Shown here: positions 35,492-43,583 of the stretch, piece by piece
How positions within the stretch are numbered: the stretch's first letter is position 1
Layout of the letters: every line of letters begins with the position of its first letter
NCBI GenBank assembly: GCA_963663495.1
Contig: OY760427.1
Span: 2,356,001-2,420,000, forward strand
Length of the DNA stretch: 64,000 nt
Origin: G963663495 sp963663495
GTDB lineage: Bacteria; Bacteroidota; Rhodothermia; Rhodothermales; Bin80
Direction of reading: 5' to 3'
The notes under the pieces: generated by a model
Databases searched by the model: none
What the model saw: only the letters and a program-made list of their open reading frames with translations
What the model was told of the DNA's origin: nothing
Translations under genes and position numbers: made by a program

Positions 35492-37090
35492 ATGCAGCCC
35501 GAAGCACATTCTATCCTCTCCCCCGCGCAGGTTGCGTTGCTTGCACAGCACCCCGAATTGGCCAGTGCCTTTGATCAATACAGCCGGGATAATGCAGAAT
35601 TGGAGAGAAAGAATAGCCAGCTGCATGATCGATGCAGCCGGCTTGAGGCAGAATTGGGGAATATGAATAACCGGCTGATGCTAGCGCTACGCGCGCTATA
35701 CAGTCCCAAGAGTGAAAAGTGTGTGCTGAATGACCCGCAGCAGGGCACGTTGTTCGATGAGCCGGAGCAGGAGGTCCCTCTACCGGAGCCGGAGACGAAT
35801 GGACAGACGAAGAATGGGCAAAAGGCGAACGGACGGCAGAAGAAGAAGGGCAAGCCCAAGCGTAAAGCGCTGGACGATCTGCTGAAGAAACTACCCCGCG
35901 AAACGATTACTATTGAGCCTGACGGGGATACCCGTGGTATGACGTGCATCGGGGCGGAGAAGACGCTGGTTCTGGAGCGTGTACCCGCCCATATGAAGGT
36001 TATTGAGTATGTGCGTCCGAAGTATGTGGACCCTGGGGATGAGGATAAGGGGGTGATCATAGGTGAGTTGCCACCACGGATGGTGAACAAGGGCATGGCG
36101 GGTCCGGGGTTGTTGGCAGATGTGGTGGTGGGCAAATATGCGGACCACCTGCCTTTGTACCGTCAGCAGCAGCGGTTTCGTCGGGAAGGCGTGGAGATTG
36201 CGAAGTCCACGCTGGGAGGCTGGATATCGCAGTCTGCGTCGCACCTGACCCCGTTGTATGATGCTCTGAAGCAGGAGTTGCTATCCACCGGGTATCTGCA
36301 GGCGGATGAGACGGGGATTGAGGTGCAGGATGGAGATAAGAAGGGATCGCTGCATAAAGGCTTTTATTGGGTGTACCATAGTCCAGAGCAGAGACTGTTG
36401 GTGATGGAATACCGGAAGACCCGTGCTCGGGCGGGTCCGGTGGAGTTTTTGCACGGGTATGAGGGATTGCTACAGACAGACGGGTATGTAGCTTACGACA
36501 TCTTTGATGCGGACCCATCCGTAACGCTCTACGCATGCATGGCGCATGCCCGGCGCAAGTTCTTCGACTGCAAGACGTACGAGCCGGATAAGGCCGCGCA
36601 TGTGTTGAAGGAGATACGCAAGCTCTACCTCATAGAGCGTTGGCTACGCAAAACGGGTGCGAGTGCGGATGTTCGTCAGCAACTGCGACAGGAACGGGCC
36701 GGACCTGTACTGGAGGAGCTTAAGCCGTGGCTGGAGGTGAACAATGGTTTACCCAAGAGCCCGTGGGCCAAGGCGACCCAGTATACGCTTGGCCGTTGGC
36801 AAAGGCTGACCCGATATCTGGATGAGGGCCGTGTGGAGTTGGACAATAATCTGGTTGAGAATGCGATACGGCCACTGGCTATTGGTAGGAAGAACTACCT
36901 GTTCGCAGGATCCCATGATGCATCCCAGCGGGGTGCCGTGGTCTATTCGCTCCTTGGAACCTGCAAATTCCACGACGTCAACCCAATGGAATGGCTCATG
37001 GAAGTATTCCAGCGCATCCCGACACATCCTGCCGAGGACATAGCAGCGCTATTGCCCCATCATTGGAAACGGGCACGGCAAGCCCACTAG
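35492..37090 (+). CDS. tnpC: IS66 transposase TnpC (DDE)
   Basis: A complete 532-residue IS66 transposase. The catalytic motifs LQADETGIEVQ, LQTDGYVAYD and LDNNLVENAIRP are all in consensus form, including the glycine after DET that is arginine in the copy at 3976. The coiled-coil N-terminus and the C-terminal EDIAALLPHHW helix are present. Of the two IS66 copies this is the better candidate for an active one. Confidence 0.94.
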   Translation: MQPEAHSILSPAQVALLAQHPELASAFDQYSRDNAELERKNSQLHDRCSRLEAELGNMNNRLMLALRALYSPKSEKCVLNDPQQGTLFDEPEQEVPLPEPETNGQTKNGQKANGRQKKKGKPKRKALDDLLKKLPRETITIEPDGDTRGMTCIGAEKTLVLERVPAHMKVIEYVRPKYVDPGDEDKGVIIGELPPRMVNKGMAGPGLLADVVVGKYADHLPLYRQQQRFRREGVEIAKSTLGGWISQSASHLTPLYDALKQELLSTGYLQADETGIEVQDGDKKGSLHKGFYWVYHSPEQRLLVMEYRKTRARAGPVEFLHGYEGLLQTDGYVAYDIFDADPSVTLYACMAHARRKFFDCKTYEPDKAAHVLKEIRKLYLIERWLRKTGASADVRQQLRQERAGPVLEELKPWLEVNNGLPKSPWAKATQYTLGRWQRLTRYLDEGRVELDNNLVENAIRPLAIGRKNYLFAGSHDASQRGAVVYSLLGTCKFHDVNPMEWLMEVFQRIPTHPAEDIAALLPHHWKRARQAH

Positions 37091-37507
37091 GGTAAGGCCG
37101 CCTAGCTGCCGGACGCCGAATCGTCCAGATCGGGCAAGCCCACATGCTCTCCTCCTTCCAACCACACTGTACCCGCCAAAACCGCCAAAAAGCCCGCTAC
37201 CCTGTACTTCACCGCACGCTTACGTTACACCCGCGTGGAAGGTTAGCATACCTGCAGATGGTACGCATGAATCCGCTACCGCGGTGTCAGCGCGTGCAAA
37301 AAGGGCTCATATAGGCTGTTCAGTAAGGAGAAACGCGCCTGAATCTGCCTGCAACACGGCAACGACACCGTAAATCACGCGGCAGATACTTGCGGGCTTG
37401 ATAACCGCTGCAAAAGCCCATAATTCTTTGATCAGAACTACAATCAGGGGTGTCAGGATGAGCGCAGAATCTGTACATTATAGCCGTTCCAGCCGGCACC
37501 GACCGGA

Positions 37508-37537
37508 TTTTCAGCCAACAAGGAATGGCACGCCGCC
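37508..37537 (-). repeat. Right terminal inverted repeat of the IS256-like element
   Basis: A 30-bp perfect inverse of 31100-31129, directly followed by the second copy of the 9-bp duplication. Region 37224-37507 inside it is the noncoding right end of the element, without a gene. Confidence 0.95.
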
Positions 37538-37546
37538 CGACCGCTC

Positions 37547-38028
37547 CCTTTATAATTGTGCCAAGTGTTAGCTCGGAGCGTCGAGAATTTGTACCGATCG
37601 GCTTCTTAGGGCCTCCGGTGATTCCGAGCAACGCCGCACTTGTCTTGGAAAACGCCGACTTAACCCAATTCGCTCTGCTAATTTCTACGATGCACATGGC
37701 GTGGCTGCGGCATGTAGGCGGACGACTGAAGAGCGACTATCGCTACTCCATAGGTGTTGTGTACAATACGTTTCCCCTGCCACCCGCCGAGGAGGACCTG
37801 TCGGTGCTTGAGTCACTGGGGCAGGCCGTCCTGGACGCTAGAGCAGCCGATGCAGGCGCGACGCTCGCAACTCTCTATGATCCAGATTTAATGCCACCCG
37901 GGCTCCGCCGCGCGCACCAGAGTCTTGACCGCACGGTGGATCGACTCTATAGGCGTAGAAAGTTTAACTCTGAAAGGGAACGTGCGGAGCATTTATTCAC
38001 GCTCTATGAGAAGATGGTGCGCCGGTAG
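37547..38028 (+). pseudogene. MmeI-like restriction-modification enzyme, C-terminal part
   Basis: The last 160 codons of the gene begun at 28840. Reading starts within PFIIVPSVSSERREFVPIGF, the conserved strand block of MmeI-type target-recognition regions, and continues through TMHMAWLRHVGGRLKSDYRYS and the C-terminal helices (RAHQSLDRTVDRLYRRRKF). The in-frame ATG at 37525 lies in the terminal repeat of the element, so a separate 167-residue C-terminal protein might be made. The native gene used the sequence across 31099/37547, which restores NVLPTAPFIIVPSV. Confidence 0.9.
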
Positions 38029-38075
38029 TTGGAACAAGGGAGCGAAATGGTTGCACAAGCATCAACCAGTGCAGC

Positions 38076-38106
38076 CCGTATACCCCGCTTTTCACGGCGT
38101 ATACGG
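38076..38106. terminator. Bidirectional hairpin between convergent genes
   Basis: CCGTATACCCCG and CGGCGTATACGG form a 12-bp stem with one mismatch and a 7-nt loop. It lies midway between the stop of the MmeI-like gene (38028) and that of the convergent GHKL gene (38177), as expected for a shared terminator. Confidence 0.55.
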
Positions 38107-38176
38107 CAATAGTATTGTTGGTCAAGGGGCCGTGACTTCAGTCCGCAGAACTTGATTTGATTGCGGAATCCACGGT

Positions 38177-40393
38177 TCATCCTTCGCCAGGAACTTGGAT
38201 TTTGTGGACAAGCGGAAGGAATCTCGCCATTAATCGATTATACTCCTTATAGTACTGACTCCAATCGGCATCGGCAAACTCTTCCGGATTGTTGCGCACG
38301 CGTTCGTCCACCAGTCGAGCGCATACAGCTTCGGAGATAATCTCAGCAAGAACCGCCCGAAAAGGTTTTTCATTTTGTCCCTCGAATTTTGGCGGTGCAC
38401 CCAGATATCTTCTAAGCGCCGGATGTCTTGTAGCGACCTCAAGTATATTTTGCCTCCACCGATAGCGCTGGTCCCTAAGGCTGATGTCCTCTAACTTGAT
38501 CCTTATTCCATCCCCCAAAGGAAGAGTACCAAATAGTTTGGCAGTTGCCTCCAATGATCCCATCGTGGCAGTAATAATGCCTTCCGCATCGTCCTTGCCA
38601 GAGACTCGGACACGTAGATCACAGATCGCCACACCAAGGTTCTCCCGCGATGTAAGGACCTGATCACCCGAAATACTGAACCGGCTGTTATCAACCGATA
38701 CTTCAATTCTAACAGGCTCCTGGACCAAATCCATTGGAGCTAGCACCTTGATCCTTCTTCTCTTTCCACCGACCGGTATGCTGTAGGTGGGGCGCTGGAA
38801 GGCAAGTGTCTTGATATCCCGGTAGCGGTCCGCCTCCGATTCCAGCACTTCAACAACGCATTCCGCTACAATGGTGCCTACCTTTGCCCGCATGCCCGTT
38901 GCCGAAGTAGGGCGTATGCCCTTAAGTTTCCATTTTGATCGAAGTATTTTTGTTTCCGTCGCTACAATCTCCAATTGAACGAATCGCCGCGAGGCCTCAA
39001 CTTCGTCGGAGAGGCATTCAATCTGAACCGAAGCTCCGGTCTCAATTTCCGGGAACGCGTCCTGCTGAACTCTAAGGGAGCAGGGTATGGAGTGACCTTG
39101 AACAATCTTCGCATACGAAGGGCTCAAGCTGTAACCCTTCTGCTTATAAAGCTCTCCTCGTACACTGCCAGACTCGCGTGAGAGTTCGTCGTCAAGACTG
39201 GCACGGTCCTCCATAAAGCGTGTCACAGCGCGCTCAAGCTTAGCTAAGCGCTTTCTTGTTGCTGCACTCTCCACCGTCGCACGAGACTTTTCTGCCCGCT
39301 CTCTTTCTTCTTCCACAAGCGGGCGGAGACGCTTCAATGTTTCAGCGAAGAGGTCTTTTACAAACGGATGATCCCTGGTCAGGCCTGATCTTCGCGATGG
39401 ATCAAGAATCGGCATAGGATTAAGGGGATCGGGGTCGGCTCGCTCTTCAACGCGCCGGTCGAATTCATTCCAGAGGTCATCAATGTGGTCACAGACCAGG
39501 CGGCCAAAAAACTTGAGTGCATGTGGATCTGATTCAAGGTCTTTATCAAAGAGTGTTGATTCGTGTATGGCGTGCCGAGACTTGATCAGAATGCCTCCCC
39601 GTCGAAAGCGTGCATGCTCTTGTTCCACATTTTCACTCGTGCGCCGGATAGTCAGTTTGGCCTTGGAACCCAAGTAGCCAGGGATATAGAAGGATTTCTT
39701 GTATCGATCTGGACCTTGAAGTGTGTTGGCCCTAACCAGGGCAGAGCGTTTATTGCCGTCCTTGAGATAGATTTTCCTATGCGGGTCAGTAAGGATGTCC
39801 CGGAGGACAACAAGTCTTCCGAGGTTTTTCAGGAGGTTTTCGGAGCTCGGGATCCTGCACCGGGGATTGAGTTCGAGTGTTACAAGCGTGCCCGTGCCAC
39901 GAGGAATGCCCAAGCTCTGACGTTCTTTGCGACCGGGGCCTACAGATTCAAACAAGTCAAAATCAAAGTGCGGCGTAATGCGGCATTTATGAAGCTTGCC
40001 ATCGCCTGCAATGGACTCATAGGTAACTGTGCCCAGGGCTGCGACGTCCTTCGCTCCGCGCGAGTTGGTTCCGCGCACGGCAATACCGCGTTCAAGACCG
40101 CTTACCCTGCCGCCAGTGCGACCTATCTTCTGTTGCATGGCATCTGAATCCATGCCATCTGCGAAGTCTCGCACACGAAGCGTGGTGGGCTTCCCGGCTG
40201 CGCGACGCCGAATGAGTTTGATATCAACGCGGCCTGGAATATCAAGGACCTGGTACCGGTCGTCACAATTGGTGACCAGCTCAACAATCGCATCGTAAAT
40301 GTCGCGAATGGCAAAAGTAGAATCCTGGATTAGGCGCCGCGTGCCCTCCAACGCAATCGTGGTTCTGAGGAATGGTTGCTTCACCGGGACCAT
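38177..40393 (-). CDS. GHKL (Hsp90/MutL/MORC-like) ATPase, large
   Basis: A 738-residue protein with an N-terminal GHKL ATP-binding domain: N box DAIVELVTNCDDRY near residue 37, G1 box RVRDFADGMDSD and a glycine-rich lid RGTNSRGAKDVAALG. A second part with FRRGGILIKSRHAI resembles the transducer region of MutL/MORC-type ATPases. A coiled-coil (EEERERAEKSRATVE) follows near residue 370. The last 300 residues contain beta-rich repeats of unknown nature. It lacks kinase or nuclease motifs that I can recognise. MORC-like ATPases are known from restriction-modification neighbourhoods, and this one converges on an MmeI-like gene, so a defence role is plausible. The frame is complete. Confidence 0.8.
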   Translation of the reverse strand: MVPVKQPFLRTTIALEGTRRLIQDSTFAIRDIYDAIVELVTNCDDRYQVLDIPGRVDIKLIRRRAAGKPTTLRVRDFADGMDSDAMQQKIGRTGGRVSGLERGIAVRGTNSRGAKDVAALGTVTYESIAGDGKLHKCRITPHFDFDLFESVGPGRKERQSLGIPRGTGTLVTLELNPRCRIPSSENLLKNLGRLVVLRDILTDPHRKIYLKDGNKRSALVRANTLQGPDRYKKSFYIPGYLGSKAKLTIRRTSENVEQEHARFRRGGILIKSRHAIHESTLFDKDLESDPHALKFFGRLVCDHIDDLWNEFDRRVEERADPDPLNPMPILDPSRRSGLTRDHPFVKDLFAETLKRLRPLVEEERERAEKSRATVESAATRKRLAKLERAVTRFMEDRASLDDELSRESGSVRGELYKQKGYSLSPSYAKIVQGHSIPCSLRVQQDAFPEIETGASVQIECLSDEVEASRRFVQLEIVATETKILRSKWKLKGIRPTSATGMRAKVGTIVAECVVEVLESEADRYRDIKTLAFQRPTYSIPVGGKRRRIKVLAPMDLVQEPVRIEVSVDNSRFSISGDQVLTSRENLGVAICDLRVRVSGKDDAEGIITATMGSLEATAKLFGTLPLGDGIRIKLEDISLRDQRYRWRQNILEVATRHPALRRYLGAPPKFEGQNEKPFRAVLAEIISEAVCARLVDERVRNNPEEFADADWSQYYKEYNRLMARFLPLVHKIQVPGEG

Positions 40394-40662
40394 ACTTCAT
40401 TCTCAACTCCACCGAAAAATTGCCGAGCAACCACGGAGACTGCGTGCATTCGCTGAATGCCCGAAGGTTCAGTCTCATTCCATCGTTCGGATCTCCAGGA
40501 AGATCGCCGAAAACCACTCTTGTTGCACTCCAAGTTCAATTCGTCGGGCTCCCCTACTGGTACATAAATGTTATTAGAACCTTGCGGACCTAGTGTGAAA
40601 GTCACCGGCGGGTACGAACCTACGCAGAGTGCCTTGGAGTCCGAATATAAGAATGCTGCCAT
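40381..40662 (-). pseudogene. Short frame upstream of the GHKL gene, probably frameshifted
   Basis: From ATG 40662 the protein begins credibly (GSYPPVTFTLGPQGSNNIYV, then PVGEPDELNLECNKS). After codon 50 it turns into an atypical Arg/Ser/Trp-rich tail. A neighbouring frame continues better, with VFGDLPGDPNDGMRLNLRA and FSECTQSPWLLGNFSVEL. This suggests a single-base indel near 40515. No family is recognised. The as-read frame overlaps the GHKL start by 13 bp, so it could be an upstream partner gene of the same operon. Confidence 0.35.
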
Positions 40663-41072
40663 TCGTCTCGTGGGGTGTTGTGGACCCCTTGAATGCCCCG
40701 CTCAGCAGCAGTCTTCCACGGGCCACGGATCCGCCTCAATTGCAGCGTACATGGGCCTGATTTGCATTTGCAGTCGCACATTAGGACAGGGCGCTTGCCC
40801 AGTTCGGCAGAAATAGCGTCTCCAATTGAGTTCGGATCTCCGCGTTGGTTCATGGCACCCGCGCAGTGCAACGGAACGCCTTTGTTAATCATGCGGTGGC
40901 AGCATAAATTTAAATTGGCCAGTTTTGTTATTCAATTGGCTGTCCATATTCGTGCACATCAATCTTTGATTAATGCCGGTGTTGTGGCCTTGATTTTCAC
41001 GACCGATTGTACCAGAATGCCCGCTATAATTGGCTTCATACGATCAGATGCTGGTGTGGAATATGCCATAAC
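40663..41072. other. Gap without a recognised gene
   Basis: Frames here are short. A minus-strand frame from 40892 (GDAISAELGKRPVLMCDC) could be a further broken piece of the gene above, but this cannot be supported. The segment ends at the border of the IS1380 fragment. Confidence 0.3.
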
Positions 41073-41588
41073 CCTCCCTTATTCATAAGGGAGTTAAGTG
41101 GCGGGGAATCGTCGTTTAATATTATGGTGTAATATGTTGACTATACACGGGGTGAATGGACTCTTCCGCGACGCTCAATCGCTTAGAAACCCCAATACTC
41201 ATTCACCCTGTAACACACCCGATGCCAGATCCCAAATCCAACCTTCTGTTCGCTTGCCAGTTCAATAAATCCGTTAAAGTTGTACGCTCCAAGACCGATA
41301 ATCTAACATCGGATGCGGGCGTCATTCCTATGCGCCTGCTCATGGTGATCAGCACCTTGGCATGCCGACTCGCTTCCGTGCTTAAGGACAATCGGTCCTA
41401 AGCTCGGATTACGCATAGCCTTGAGGAGTTAGTGCGGCAGTACCTGCTGCAACATGTGCAGGGGTGGGGACGTCAGTCAGATGCGGACAAGCTTCGAAGG
41501 GACCCCGCCATGCGCGTGGCCACTTCTTCCAAAAGGGGTATGGAGGCTTTACAGGACGATAGGTCCCTGGCACCCTAGCCAACCATTG
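41073..41588 (+). pseudogene. IS1380-type element fragment, left end and truncated transposase
   Basis: The first 516 bp match the elements at 52643 and 61028, beginning with CCTCCCTTATTCATAAGG. The transposase start (PKSNLLFACQFNKSVKVV, then DAGVIPMRLLMVISTLACRL) is interrupted by TAA at 41399-41401 in place of CAA, and homology stops near 41588. The remaining 73% of the gene is absent. From 41589 to 41749 no gene is seen; it must contain the promoter of the solute-binding protein gene. Confidence 0.88.
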
Positions 41589-41749
41589 ACTTTCCATGTG
41601 TGCACCTCCGAGATGCACAGTAATCACTGCGGGCTCATCATCCACCGCAACGTACTCTTCCCGTCGCACTGATCGGATGTTTTATGTTCCACTTTTAAGG
41701 TCATAAAGTTTGGATTTGTTATTATTATCGGGTACCCGAGGTGCCGATT

Positions 41750-42829
41750 ATGATAGGGAAGGATCGAAACACTACGAAATGTAAATGCCTTGATAGGTGG
41801 AGAAGCACAAGGTGCTTGTGCTCTATCTTGGTATTGATATCCGTCGTTGAAACTGCTTGCAACGACAACCTTGTTGACCCGGCAGCAGACTCTTGTGCGC
41901 CTGCGGATGGCGCTTCCGTCAGCTACGGGTTCTATGCATTCTTCGCCCCTGTCAGCTACAGTGAGGATCCAGACACTGACTCGCCTGGCTTCCAAAAGCA
42001 CATAGGCTACGAGGCATACTTACTTGATGCGCTTGAAGCCATGGATGAAGCCGGGTTGTCATTCCGTCGCCAACCGATTGAGAACTGGCCGGGAATCTGG
42101 CTGCGTCCGGCAACAGCGGAGTTTGATATGGTCGGGGGTGGCATCACGATTCTGGAGTCTCGTACGCTGGACGCTTCGGGTGAGCGGGCCATTGCGTTTA
42201 CGTCAGGTCATATTGCCTTCCATCAGTCTCTTCTCGTGAGGTCCGAGGATGCCATGCGATACACCTCGTACGACAGGCTGACGAGCGAGGTGCGGGTGGG
42301 CGTGCTTCGCAGCACGACGGGCGAGGACAGGCTGCTCCAAATCACCGGAATCACCAATGCCGATGGTGTACTTTCGCCAGGAACGAGAGTGGTGACGCCG
42401 CAGGACACGGTTGTGGCCGATGGCACTGCGCAGTACACCATCACGGCCAGTCGGGTATCCAACGAGCTTGAGGGCCGGACCCATTTGATTCCGCCATCAA
42501 CTGCGATGCCTCAAGTGGTTTATCTTGGCGATGTGTTGGGAGAGGACGAGTTGATATCTGCCTTGCTAGACGGAACGATAGAGGCCGTGGCTCGCGGCGA
42601 AGTCGGCAATGGTGAAGCAGCCCGGGCCTCGGACGGTGTCCTCGCTGTGTCTGCGGTCGATACATCGGCAGAGTACGGTGGTTTTGCTTTCGACGCCAAC
42701 AATACGGACTTACTGGCCTGTATTGATGAAAGGCTCCAATGGCTTACGAACGAGCGCCGAATTGGCTACGCAGAGTGGCGAGCAGATTCCCTCGTGTTCC
42801 GAGCGCGTGCGGCCCAGTGGAATCCGTGA
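41750..42829 (+). CDS. Family 3 extracellular solute-binding lipoprotein
   Basis: A 359-residue protein from ATG 41750 (GTG three codons upstream is in frame). The N-terminus is a lipoprotein signal with lipobox VETAC followed by NDN. The mature part follows the SBP_bac_3 pattern: SYGFYAFFAPVSY, GYEAYLLDALEAM, WLRPATAEFDMVGGGITI, SRTLDASGERAIAFTSGH and, late, IDERLQWLTNERRIGYAEW. Such proteins bind amino acids or other small polar ligands for ABC import or signalling. No permease or ATPase gene is adjacent, so it is an orphan. It is flanked by insertion-sequence fragments on both sides and is intact. Confidence 0.85.
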   Translation: MIGKDRNTTKCKCLDRWRSTRCLCSILVLISVVETACNDNLVDPAADSCAPADGASVSYGFYAFFAPVSYSEDPDTDSPGFQKHIGYEAYLLDALEAMDEAGLSFRRQPIENWPGIWLRPATAEFDMVGGGITILESRTLDASGERAIAFTSGHIAFHQSLLVRSEDAMRYTSYDRLTSEVRVGVLRSTTGEDRLLQITGITNADGVLSPGTRVVTPQDTVVADGTAQYTITASRVSNELEGRTHLIPPSTAMPQVVYLGDVLGEDELISALLDGTIEAVARGEVGNGEAARASDGVLAVSAVDTSAEYGGFAFDANNTDLLACIDERLQWLTNERRIGYAEWRADSLVFRARAAQWNP

Positions 42830-42987
42830 TCAGGGCTGTCCATGTCGGGATGGCCCATCGTTCGACTATGCCTTCGTGTTTGTGCTTACAAGACACGGAG
42901 ACGGTGTCCATACTGACTCGGGAATGGTCATCCGATCGTATTGTCTTGAGCCGCTGGCTGACGGTCGGAAACAGTTTGTTTTGGGAA

Positions 42988-43583
42988 TTATATACGTGAG
43001 TGACCAACTGTACACAGTGAGGCACTAGTATCAATTTCACGGGTCATAGGGGTCGGTAACCCGAACGCCCCTCGCCGTGCAGAAGCCCCAATCCCGGAGG
43101 CCAGTATGTTTGCAGCCGCATTCAGGTCTGCATGATCTGCATGTCCACAGGACATACATGTGAATTTGCTCCGTGTCTTACGGTTACTCGCTTCTGTGTG
43201 CCCACACACAGAACACCGCTGACTGGTATAGGCAGCGGTAACCTTTATCACCTTGCGGCACTTATAGCCCAGCATCTGATCCAGCTGGCCCCAACCTGTT
43301 CGTAGTATCCCACGATTGAGGCCAGACTTCTGTCTGACGTTTGTGCCAAAGCTCTCCATCGTCCCCTTAGGTGAACGTATCATCGCTTTGATCTTCAGGT
43401 CCTCCAGTATCACCGTTGAGGAGCAATTGGCAATACTGCGACTTACCTGGTGGTTCGCATTCTTGAGGATGTTAGCACGCTTGCGCTGTATGCGGGCGAT
43501 TCTATGCTTCCGTCTGTTACGACGGTTGGAGCCTTTCTTCTGTCTCGCCAGTCTTCGCTGATGCCGCTTCAACTTGGCATCAA
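42988..43583 (-). pseudogene. tnpB: TnpB gene copy 3, C-terminal part
   Basis: Encodes the C-terminal half of TnpB with E in VILEDLKIK, the zinc ribbon (CSVCGH, CMSCGH) and ADLNAAANI. It is separated from its N-terminal half (45939-46593) by IS1634-a, which duplicated TCAA. Without the insertion the gene would be a complete 416-codon frame. Confidence 0.92.

Larger units (their letters stand above)
34711..37223 (+). mobile_element. IS66-family element IS66-B (2513 bp, uninterrupted)
   Basis: Inverted termini GTAAGCGTGCGGTGAA and TTCACCGCACGCTTAC. A perfect 8-bp target duplication GTTACACC flanks it (34703-34710 and 37224-37231), the size expected for IS66. The empty site is preserved in the relic at 2732-3194. 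The 133-bp end after tnpC (37091-37223) is noncoding. Confidence 0.95.
31100..37537 (+). mobile_element. Large IS256-like element (6438 bp) with two transposase-family genes and nested IS66-B
   Basis: Perfect 30-bp inverted repeats (31100-31129 and 37508-37537) and a perfect 9-bp target duplication CGACCGCTC (31091-31099 and 37538-37546) define it. The duplication size agrees with the 8-9 bp known for IS256-family elements. Contents in order: a dead transposase paralogue, the transposase, a duplicated noncoding region, IS66-B, and the right end. Without IS66-B and one 8-bp duplication, the element is about 3.9 kb. A right-end fragment of a second copy is at 2732-3194. Confidence 0.93.

Noticed and set aside
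31100..37537. A composite transposon with IS66 at its ends carrying passenger genes
   Set aside because: There is one IS66 copy inside it with its own 8-bp duplication. The outer ends are IS256-type repeats with a 9-bp duplication, and no passenger gene was found.
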